From NCBI GenBank assembly GCA_030539415.1, contig JAUNSE010000006.1:2121-20547 (forward strand): 18,427 nt of DNA, written 5' to 3'. The notes under the pieces were generated by a model that did not search any database, had not been told where the DNA came from, and saw only the letters and a program-made list of their open reading frames with translations. Every line of letters begins with the position of its first letter. The stretch's first letter is position 1. A program made the position numbers and the translations under genes. Shown one piece after another: positions 7,704 to 13,432 of the stretch. Source of the DNA: Desulfovibrionaceae bacterium. GTDB taxonomy: Bacteria > Desulfobacterota > Desulfovibrionia > Desulfovibrionales > Desulfovibrionaceae.

Positions 7704-8120
7704 TCAGCTGCGGTTTTCCTTCTGATACTTGGACGGGCACTTGGTCATGAGCACCTTGGCCTGGAACTGGCCGTTGCCGGCAAAACCGCCTTCGACAATG
7801 ACTTCGGCGCCTTCCTTGAAGGTATCGGGCACCACGCCGGTGTACCTCACAGGCAGGGTCTCGCTCTTGTCGAACTGGTCCTCGAGAGTGAAGCTCACTC
7901 CGAGCCCCTGCTCGGGCCGGACAATGCCCTCGGACGCGACAGTGCCGAACAGGCGTATGTTTGTCAGTTTGGACTGATCCTGAGCCTTGGCTTCGGTCAC
8001 ATCCAGAAAGTATGTGCTGTTTTCGCTGAGTCCCTGATAAATGAGAAAGCCAACACCGCCCAGAAAGAGCAGGGCGATGATGGCGTACAGACAGGCATTC
8101 GATTTTTTCTTCTGCGGCAT
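7704..8120 (-). CDS. ccmE: CcmE, periplasmic haem chaperone, CxxxY variant
   Basis: 138 residues from ATG 8120 (AAGGTG 6-7 nt upstream). An in-frame upstream ATG at 8282 lacks family similarity. An N-terminal anchor helix (about 11-28) is followed by the OB-fold core (VRLFG-like strand NIRLFGTV, VRYTGVVPDTFKEGAEVIVEGGF). At the position where most CcmE proteins carry His in HxxxY, this protein has C128 P S K Y132. The Cys-type CcmE is known from Desulfovibrio vulgaris and archaea, where the cysteine binds haem. First gene of the minus-strand ccm group, with a promoter candidate about 130 nt upstream. Confidence 0.95.
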   Translation of the reverse strand: MPQKKKSNACLYAIIALLFLGGVGFLIYQGLSENSTYFLDVTEAKAQDQSKLTNIRLFGTVASEGIVRPEQGLGVSFTLEDQFDKSETLPVRYTGVVPDTFKEGAEVIVEGGFAGNGQFQAKVLMTKCPSKYQKENRS

Positions 8121-8252
8121 GGTGGCACCTTGCGGGACGGAATGGGGATGGGCTGGATGCCGTGCGTTCTGGCCCTGCCGGAAACAGCGTCTGAAAAAAA
8201 CTCGGAATCCGGCAAAAAGGGGCTGAAAAGACAGCAAATTTATGGAACACCG

Positions 8253-8284
8253 ACTATACCTTTTACCCGCTTGCCTTGGCAAGC
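8253..8284 (-). promoter_or_regulatory. Candidate promoter of ccmE-ccmF with overlapping palindrome
   Basis: On the minus strand, -35 TTGCCA (8282-8277), an 18-nt spacer and -10 TATAGT (8258-8253) lie about 130 nt before the ccmE ATG. The -35 is inside a perfect palindrome, gcttgcc-tt-ggcaagc (8269-8284), which could be an operator for a dimeric regulator. A TTGTGA half-site (8320-8325) lies further upstream. The promoter fit is good; the operator role is inference. Confidence 0.5.
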
Positions 8285-8613
8285 AATACTGACAATCAAT
8301 AGCAAAAAGGAAGACTATTTTGTGACAAATGTCCTGTCCCGCGCGTCATTGCCGTGAGGGCGGACCCCTGCCGGGCAGAGGGGACGAAAGAAGGAGAAAC
8401 AAATACAATCAAGCAAATCACTATTGTTTTATCCTTGTGTAAAATCAACTGTTTTTTCTGTTTTTTCCAGTTCGTGGCAATATTTTCGAGCTGTTGGAGC
8501 GGTATTTTTCCTCTTTCTGGTGGACCTGTTTTTATTTTAACAAGCGCAGTATTTCTGTCAGGAACATAGCATCAGATTTTATATCAGTAATATTAATATG
8601 TTATGAGGTTAAA

Positions 8614-8652
8614 GCGGCGCAGTGCGGTCTGCCCGGTCGAAAGGGGCGCCGC
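8614..8652. other. Hairpin-forming GC-rich patch in the intergenic region
   Basis: The arms gcggcgc (8614-8620) and gcgccgc (8646-8652) pair perfectly, with an inner gccc/gggc pair. A second inverted repeat, caggcc/ggcctg, lies near 8711-8733. The patch (about 8608-8760) stands out in base composition from its AT-rich flanks. It could be part of a small RNA, a long leader or a remnant of a lost gene. No known riboswitch consensus was recognised. Confidence 0.25.
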
Positions 8653-8831
8653 ATGGTGCCGGGGAAAAGATATGGGGGCCGCTGTCCCGTGCGGTCATGC
8701 TCCCTTCTTTTCAGGCCAGCAGAATGCGGCCTGGCAAAAGGCGGTTCCTTTGTGCAGGATCTCAAAAAAGCGAAAAATAACATGTGTCTTGAAGGGAATG
8801 CATTTTTGCTTCCGGTGTGGAGGATGTTTAT

Positions 8832-8885
8832 TTGATCAGTCATTCAATTTCTGGCTGCAGTTATTTTGATTGATCAGTTAATCAA
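8832..8885. repeat. Pair of 16-bp direct repeats upstream of the rnf operon
   Basis: TTGATCAGTCATTCAA (8832-8847) and TTGATCAGTTAATCAA (8870-8885) agree at 14 of 16 positions and are 38 bp apart start to start. The second copy is itself an inverted repeat (TTGAT-N6-ATCAA, extendable to ATTGAT/ATCAAT). This arrangement looks like two binding sites for one dimeric regulator. The N6 spacing differs from FNR (N4). Confidence 0.45.
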
Positions 8886-8904
8886 TAATTGTCTGCTGTT
8901 TGTA

Positions 8905-8922
8905 TTGTTCACTATTTCACAA
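8905..8922 (+). promoter_or_regulatory. Rex-like operator upstream of the cytochrome-rnf operon
   Basis: TTGTTCACTATTTCACAA matches the Rex consensus TTGTGAA-N4-TTCACAA at 12 of 14 informative bases, with the right half perfect. Rex is an NADH/NAD+-sensing repressor that controls energy genes in Desulfovibrio. Control of Rnf by redox state would make sense. It lies about 140 bp before the likely cytochrome start. Assignment to Rex is from motif similarity only. Confidence 0.5.
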
Positions 8923-8926
8923 TTGA

Positions 8927-8944
8927 TTTGAAAAAAATTTCAAA
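8927..8944. promoter_or_regulatory. Second 18-bp palindrome with the same 7-4-7 geometry
   Basis: TTTGAAA-AAAA-TTTCAAA is a perfect 7-bp inverted repeat with a 4-nt centre. Its centre is 22 bp (about two helical turns) from the centre of the Rex-like site, so both would lie on the same face of the DNA. It matches the Rex consensus only weakly (8 of 14), so it may be a low-affinity second site or serve another regulator. Confidence 0.35.
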
Positions 8945-9058
8945 AACATTGCCAAAAGATGCCGTTTCTGTTTTTGTTAGATAGGGTATCTTCATTTTGC
9001 CGGATCTTTCTTCGTCATGAACACGATACCCGGACTTTTTTTCACGGGGGTTTGCACG

Positions 9059-9880
9059 GTGATCGAGAAGCGTTTCGTCCCCATCGTGGTCCTGACAGGA
9101 ATACTGGCCGCAGTCGCGGTCATTGGCTACCTTCTTCCGGAACAGGCAGAGGAAGTGCCCAAAAGGGTGAGCATGCTCAATACCGGAGGCCCTGTTGTCT
9201 TCGAGCACAGGCAGCACGAGTCTCTTGCCGCATCCTGTATGGACTGCCACCATGACCAGACGGTGCTGACAGAGGAGGAGAGGGAGAAGAGCAAGCCCCT
9301 TGCCTGCAGCGTCTGTCACGGCATCACGGTGGACAAGGAATTTATTGCGACCCATGAGTCGGCCTATCGCAAGTTTGGCGACAAGACCTGTCTTGTCTGT
9401 CATCACTATGTGCCCGGCAAGCAGGACTGGGGTCATGCCGTCCATGTCGAGGAATTCGAGGTGGAGTGCACCACCTGTCACCACAGCGACACATCCATAG
9501 AAGAGACCCCGTCGAACTGCGCCGACTGCCACGAGGAGGGAGCCGCTCCCTCCAAGACGCCCTTCGAGGAGGGTGTGCCGCCCAGTCTGGCCGATGCCGT
9601 TCATTCAAAGTGCGCCTCCTGCCATCAGGACTGGTTCGATCTCAAGGCGCGCGGCTGCGTGAAGTGTCATTTTGACACGCCTCCGGACGGACGCGAGCAG
9701 GCCGACAGACTGCACGTCAATATGGAAGACAATACCTGCGTCAAGTGCCACAGCGAAGATTTCGACAAGCTGATTCCCAACCGCATGACGGCGCAGCACG
9801 TCTCGTGCATGGGCTGTCACAAGAAGGTGGACAAGGGACCCAGGACCGGCAGCGACTGCAGCCAGTGCCACATGAAGTAA
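9059..9880 (+). CDS. Decahaem cytochrome c of the Rnf operon
   Basis: About 273 residues from GTG 9059. An N-terminal signal-anchor (FVPIVVLTGILAAVAVIGYLL) precedes ten CxxCH haem motifs: CMDCH, CSVCH, CLVCH, CTTCH, CADCH, CASCH, CVKCH, CVKCH, CMGCH, CSQCH. Extra histidines (HRQHE, HHD, HAVHVEE) are candidate distal ligands as in class III/NrfB-like cytochromes. The protein would sit in the periplasm, probably membrane-tethered. A multihaem cytochrome ahead of rnfC is a known Desulfovibrio arrangement and likely exchanges electrons with Rnf. Start choice: ATG 9017 is in frame but has no ribosome site, whereas GTG 9059 has GGGGG 8 nt upstream and gives a compact signal sequence (MIEKRF). The ten haems make it a client of the adjacent Ccm system. 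Confidence 0.93.
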   Translation: MIEKRFVPIVVLTGILAAVAVIGYLLPEQAEEVPKRVSMLNTGGPVVFEHRQHESLAASCMDCHHDQTVLTEEEREKSKPLACSVCHGITVDKEFIATHESAYRKFGDKTCLVCHHYVPGKQDWGHAVHVEEFEVECTTCHHSDTSIEETPSNCADCHEEGAAPSKTPFEEGVPPSLADAVHSKCASCHQDWFDLKARGCVKCHFDTPPDGREQADRLHVNMEDNTCVKCHSEDFDKLIPNRMTAQHVSCMGCHKKVDKGPRTGSDCSQCHMK

Positions 9881-9893
9881 AACGCAAGCAGGG

Positions 9894-9922
9894 CGCGCTC
9901 CGTCCGCAAGAGGCGGAGCGTG
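9894..9922 (+). other. Hairpin between the cytochrome gene and rnfC
   Basis: CGCGCTCCG (9894-9902) pairs with CGGAGCGTG (9914-9922), with one G-U pair. CC (9904-9905) also pairs with GG (9912-9913) across a bulged T, with a 6-nt loop. No T-tract follows. It ends just before the rnfC ribosome site (AGGTG near 9924). It may set a different mRNA stability or translation level for the cytochrome and the Rnf subunits. Confidence 0.4.
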
Positions 9923-9934
9923 ACAGGTGTAGCA

Positions 9935-11215
9935 ATGAAAGAACTCTTCACCATGCTGACGGATCCGCGCTTTCACCTTGTCAACAAGGTGAGCCAGCGC
10001 TTCAGCAACGGGCCGGAGCCGAGCTTCGTCCGCCTGACGCGCGAGGGCTTCACGATGGACCCGAACATACGCAAAAAGACCAGGGTGCATCCCTACATGC
10101 ATCTGGCAAGCCATCCCTCCATCGGCAAGGGAGACCTCTTTTCTCCCATGTACGGAGAAATAACCGACATCACCGAACTCAGTGTCTTCATCAAACGCGT
10201 CGAGCCCGATGAGGCCATGCTGGCCGCCTATGCCGAAGAGCCCGAAACGGATGTCATGGAAGCTCCCGAGAGAGGGCAGGATCTGGCCGTCGTGCTCAAG
10301 AGGATGGGACTCAACACCCGCTCGCTCGGACAGCAGTGCGAGACGCTTGTCGTCAACTGTCTCAATCCCGATCCGGGCGTGAACTGGGCCGAGCCCATGC
10401 TGCTCACCCATCAGAGGCATTTCCTTGCGGGCATGGAAATGCTCAGGCGCCTTTCGCCGGCGAAAAAGATTATTCTGGCCGTTCCCGAGGAGCTGAAGCA
10501 GCTCAAGTTTCACGGCGTGGAAGTTGTCGGAGTGCCGTCGCACTATCCGGCCAGCATCAATGCCCTTGTCGTGCGGGCAGTGACCGGCCGGGAGCGCCCG
10601 GAGGGCGTCGGTGTCGTCGGACTGCACAACGTGTGGAGCCTGGGCCGGGTGGCGGTCACCAGGCGTCCCCTCATCGATACCGTCATCACCATCGGCAGTC
10701 TGCATCACAACGGCAACTACATCGTCCGTGACGGCAGCACGGTGGGCGAACTGTTCGACTTTGCCGGCGTGCAGCTCAATTCCGGCGACACCATAGTGCG
10801 CGGCGGCCCGCTGCGCGGCGAGAGCATCGACCGCCTCGACCGCAGCATCACCAAGGGCGCCATCGGCCTTTTCCTGGTGGAAAAGGGCAGTATTCCTCCC
10901 ATGGAAGGTCACAGCCCCTGTGTGTCCTGCGGTTCCTGCGTGGCCATCTGTCCGGCCAGACTGCGTCCCGACCTGCTGAGCCGCTATGCGGAATTCGGTC
11001 TGCACAAACGCAGCCTCGAACAGTACATCGACTGCTGCCTTGAATGCGGACTGTGCGGCTATGTCTGCATCAACCGCCGTCCGGTGCTGCAGTACATCCG
11101 TCTTTCCAAGGCCAAGCTCGGCATCAACGTGCCCAAACCCCAGGACCTGTATTATTCGGACATCAGGCCGGCCAAGAGCAAGGCTTCTGAGACCGCCGAG
11201 GAGGCAAAGCAATGA
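9935..11215 (+). CDS. rnfC: RnfC, peripheral Fe-S subunit of the Rnf complex (divergent)
   Basis: 426 residues from ATG 9935 (AGGTG upstream). An in-frame GTG at 9920 is possible. The C-terminus has two 4Fe-4S motifs, CVSCGSCVAIC (C329, 332, 335, 339) and CLECGLCGYVC (C368, 371, 374, 378), and the RnfC-like end RRPVLQYIRLSKAKL. The SLBB-like part GDTIVRGGPLRGESIDRLD is also present. The central nucleotide/FMN region is altered: where RnfC normally has a GLGGAGFPT-like loop followed by ECEPY, this protein has MGLNTRSLGQ (about 124-133) and NCLNPDPGVNWAEP. NADH and FMN binding are therefore doubtful. It sits on the cytoplasmic face with RnfB. The stop overlaps the rnfD start (ATGA). Confidence 0.92.
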   Translation: MKELFTMLTDPRFHLVNKVSQRFSNGPEPSFVRLTREGFTMDPNIRKKTRVHPYMHLASHPSIGKGDLFSPMYGEITDITELSVFIKRVEPDEAMLAAYAEEPETDVMEAPERGQDLAVVLKRMGLNTRSLGQQCETLVVNCLNPDPGVNWAEPMLLTHQRHFLAGMEMLRRLSPAKKIILAVPEELKQLKFHGVEVVGVPSHYPASINALVVRAVTGRERPEGVGVVGLHNVWSLGRVAVTRRPLIDTVITIGSLHHNGNYIVRDGSTVGELFDFAGVQLNSGDTIVRGGPLRGESIDRLDRSITKGAIGLFLVEKGSIPPMEGHSPCVSCGSCVAICPARLRPDLLSRYAEFGLHKRSLEQYIDCCLECGLCGYVCINRRPVLQYIRLSKAKLGINVPKPQDLYYSDIRPAKSKASETAEEAKQ

Positions 11216-12162
11216 GCTCCAACCAGTCCTCCCTGCTGCTCGCGATGAGCACCCCGCCGTACTGGCACTGCGGCAGGACAGTCTGCAAGAGAAGCCTGGA
11301 CCAGCTGGCGGCCCTCATGCCGGCGGTCATCATGGCCGTTATCAACTGGGGTATTCCGGCCCTGCGCGTCATGGCGCTGTCCGTAGTCGTCTGCGTGGCC
11401 GTCGAGGCCCTGTGCTGCCGCGTCATGCAGCGCCGCCAGACGGTCACCGACCTGACCGCCGTGGTCAGCGGCCTGCTGTTCGCCTTTCTGCTGCCGGCCG
11501 CCGCTCCCTGGTGGATGGTCGCGCTCGGCGCCGCGTGCTGCATGCTCTTCGGCAAGATGCTTTTCGGCGGACTTGGCGACAATCCCGTGTCCACGCCGCT
11601 CGTCGGCTGGGCCATTCTCTTTGTCTCCTATCCGTATCTCATGGATGCCAACCTGGTCGCGCTGACCAGCGACTACGCGGATCCTCTGGCCATTCTCAAA
11701 TATCTGGGCGTGGCCAGGGCCGACGAAATCTCCATTGTGGACCTGCTGCTCGGACGCCAGATTTCGGCGCTGGGTGCCGGGCAGATCGGCGGCCTGCTGA
11801 TTGGAGGCGCCTACCTGCTCGTGCGCGGTGTCATCCGCTGGCAGATAAGCCTGGGCGTTCTGCTGGGCGTGGTCGTTCCTTTCGCGGCCATGCAGATGAG
11901 TTCGGACGCCAGCGCCTCCGTCGCCTTCCACCTGTGCTCCGGCTCCATCATCCTGTGCGCCTTCTACATCGCGACCGATGCCCATATCGCTCCGACTCAC
12001 GGCACGGCCATGGTGCTCTACGGCATCACCTGCGGTGTCATGATCTTCCTTATCAGGACTTTCGGCAGCTACACCGACGGCGCTCCGTTCGCCGTGCTGG
12101 TCACCTGCCTGCTCACACCGTATTTTGACATGATCCGGCCGAAGCCGTTTGGGGTGAAGTGA
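11212..12162 (+). CDS. rnfD: RnfD, membrane subunit of the Rnf complex
   Basis: 316 residues with multiple membrane helices. Family landmarks are SSPYTH-like MSTPPYWHCG at the N-terminus, LLFAFLLPAAAPWWMVALG (about 88-106), FGGLGDNPVSTPLVGW, CAFYIATDAHIAPTHG, and FGSYTDGAPFAVL near the C-terminus. In most RnfD/NqrB proteins a Thr in an S/x-(G/Q)-A-T-P-L motif carries covalent FMN. Here the corresponding stretch reads SDYADPLA, with D157 in place of Thr. If the alignment is right, this subunit cannot be flavinylated by ApbE. The start overlaps rnfC by 4 nt; rnfG begins one base after the stop. Confidence 0.94.
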   Translation: MSSNQSSLLLAMSTPPYWHCGRTVCKRSLDQLAALMPAVIMAVINWGIPALRVMALSVVVCVAVEALCCRVMQRRQTVTDLTAVVSGLLFAFLLPAAAPWWMVALGAACCMLFGKMLFGGLGDNPVSTPLVGWAILFVSYPYLMDANLVALTSDYADPLAILKYLGVARADEISIVDLLLGRQISALGAGQIGGLLIGGAYLLVRGVIRWQISLGVLLGVVVPFAAMQMSSDASASVAFHLCSGSIILCAFYIATDAHIAPTHGTAMVLYGITCGVMIFLIRTFGSYTDGAPFAVLVTCLLTPYFDMIRPKPFGVK

Positions 12163-12163
12163 C

Positions 12164-12742
12164 ATGGGAAACATGGTTAGAACTGTGGCGGTGCTGACCC
12201 TGCTGTGCGCGTTTTCCGGGTTCATCCTGTCCTACCTGAAAAATGTGACCGCACCCGCCATTGAAGAGCAGCTTCTTGTCAACGTCCAGGGACCTGCCAT
12301 CGCGATGGTCTTCAACAACGCGGAGAACAATCCCCTGCATGAAAGACATGTTTTCACCCGCGCCAACGGCGAAAGCGTGACAGTCTTTCCCTGCAAGGTG
12401 GGCAACAGGCTCACCGGCGTGGCCATTGAAAATTTCGGCAAGGGCTATGGCGGTCCGGTCGGCGTCATTGTCGGCTTCAACATCATGAATGACAGCCTTG
12501 CCGGAATCGGCATGACCACACTCAAGGAAACTCCCGGCCTCGGCATGCGGGTGAAGGAATTCTCCTTCCGCAAGCAGTTCCGCAACATGGAGACTCCGGT
12601 CGCCCTTTCCGCCCAGGGCGGCAAGGTTGATGCCATTGCCGGCGCCACAATTTCCTCCACCGGCGTCGTGCTGGCCGTCAACAGCGCCAGCGAGGTCTAC
12701 AGGGAGCTCAAGCCCGAGATTCTCAAGAAGTGGGACAACTAG
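12164..12742 (+). CDS. rnfG: RnfG, FMN-carrying subunit of the Rnf complex
   Basis: 192 residues. An N-terminal anchor helix (about 6-24) is followed by a periplasmic FMN-binding domain. The conserved LKETPGLGMRV lies at about 120-130. The ApbE flavinylation motif is DAIAGATISSTGV, with T162 the expected FMN-phosphothreonine site. RnfG passes electrons on the outer side of the membrane, which makes it the likely contact for the decahaem cytochrome. Its ribosome site (GGGGTG) lies inside the rnfD end, so the two are coupled. Unlike RnfD in this operon, it retains the flavin site. Confidence 0.95.
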   Translation: MGNMVRTVAVLTLLCAFSGFILSYLKNVTAPAIEEQLLVNVQGPAIAMVFNNAENNPLHERHVFTRANGESVTVFPCKVGNRLTGVAIENFGKGYGGPVGVIVGFNIMNDSLAGIGMTTLKETPGLGMRVKEFSFRKQFRNMETPVALSAQGGKVDAIAGATISSTGVVLAVNSASEVYRELKPEILKKWDN

Positions 12743-12751
12743 GAGAGCGAT

Positions 12752-13429
12752 ATGGCAGTTCTGAAAGAATTCACCAAGGGCCTGTGGCAGGAAATGCCCC
12801 CCTTCCGCCTGCTGCTCGGCCTGTGTCCGACGCTGGCCGTGACCAATTCGGCCGAAAACGGCCTGGGCATGGGAGCGGCCGTCATCTTCGTGCTGACCCT
12901 GTCCAACTTCCTGGTTTCGGCCCTGCGCAGGTTCATACCCAAGACCGTCCGCATAGCCTGCTTCATCGTCATCGCGGCCTCTCTGGTCGTGGCGCTGGAG
13001 CTCCTGATGCAGGCATATGCCTACAAGCTGTACGAACAGCTGGGCATATTCGTCGCACTCATCGTCGTGAACTGCATCATCCTCGGCCGAGCCGAAGCCT
13101 TCGCGGCAAAGCACAATGTCGCCGACTCCATTGCCGATGCCCTGGGCATCGGCCTCGGCTACACCATCGCCCTCACCTTTCTGGGCTCGCTGCGCGAGAT
13201 TCTGGGCAATGGCACCTGGTTCGGCATGTCCGTTTTCGGCGAGAGCTTCGAACCCTTCAAGATTATGGTCCAGGCCCCGGGCGCCTTCATCTGCCTGGGA
13301 CTCATACTGGCCGGCATGAACTGGCTGACCCGCTGGCAGAACAGACGCAAGGGTGCGGAATTCATCAGCATCGGCTGTCAGGGCTGCAGCGGATGCACTG
13401 CCTGCCATACTGCCGGAAAGGAGGAGTAG
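12752..13429 (+). CDS. rnfE: RnfE, membrane subunit with a cysteine-rich C-terminal tail
   Basis: 225 residues with six predicted helices. The two half-channel motifs, LLGLCPTLAVTNSAENGLGMG (C25) and VVNCIILGRAEAFA (C108), are those whose cysteines bind an intramembrane 2Fe-2S cluster together with RnfA. After the last helix comes the basic segment RWQNRRKG, then GCQGCSGCTACH (C209, C212, C215, C218, H219) and a short acidic end. The positive charges place this tail in the cytoplasm. It is not part of the core RnfE/NqrD fold. The ribosome site GGAGAG lies in the 9-nt gap after rnfG. Confidence 0.94.
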   Translation: MAVLKEFTKGLWQEMPPFRLLLGLCPTLAVTNSAENGLGMGAAVIFVLTLSNFLVSALRRFIPKTVRIACFIVIAASLVVALELLMQAYAYKLYEQLGIFVALIVVNCIILGRAEAFAAKHNVADSIADALGIGLGYTIALTFLGSLREILGNGTWFGMSVFGESFEPFKIMVQAPGAFICLGLILAGMNWLTRWQNRRKGAEFISIGCQGCSGCTACHTAGKEE

Positions 13430-13432
13430 GCC

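Larger units (their letters stand above)
8121..9058. other. Long divergent intergenic region between ccmE and the cytochrome-rnf operon
   Basis: About 940 bp with no recognisable protein gene. Next to ccmE there is a leader with a possible 6-bp stem (gccgga 8177-8182 / tccggc 8208-8213) and a promoter candidate. About 8390-8605 is AT-rich with poly-T runs. About 8608-8760 is an abruptly GC-rich patch able to form hairpins. About 8830-8960 is AT-rich again and holds direct repeats and palindromes. Short open frames cross the middle, but none has a ribosome site plus a recognisable product. The length and the density of symmetric elements suggest complex control of both operons. Confidence 0.6.

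Noticed and set aside
8177..8213. Regulatory stem in the ccmE leader (gccgga/tccggc)
   Set aside because: It has only six base pairs around a 25-nt loop. This is too weak to call a riboswitch or attenuator without covariation.
8354..8869. Short frames in the ccm-rnf intergenic region (71-113 codons)
   Set aside because: Plus- and minus-strand frames overlap each other. They lack proper ribosome sites and recognisable sequence, and the composition changes abruptly inside them.
8870..8885. FNR box
   Set aside because: The half-sites match TTGAT/ATCAA but the spacing is six rather than four bases.
8960..9000. A sigma-70 promoter for the cytochrome-rnf operon
   Set aside because: TTGCCA at 8949-8954 has no good -10 at 16-18 nt, and TTAGAT and TATCTT lack matching -35 boxes. 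The true start could not be placed.
9605..11212. Open frame of 535 codons on the minus strand opposite rnfC and the end of the cytochrome
   Set aside because: It is a shadow of rnfC and has no recognisable domains.
13376..13408. RnfE tail CTACH as a covalent haem c site
   Set aside because: The basic segment before it places the tail in the cytoplasm, while Ccm attaches haem in the periplasm.
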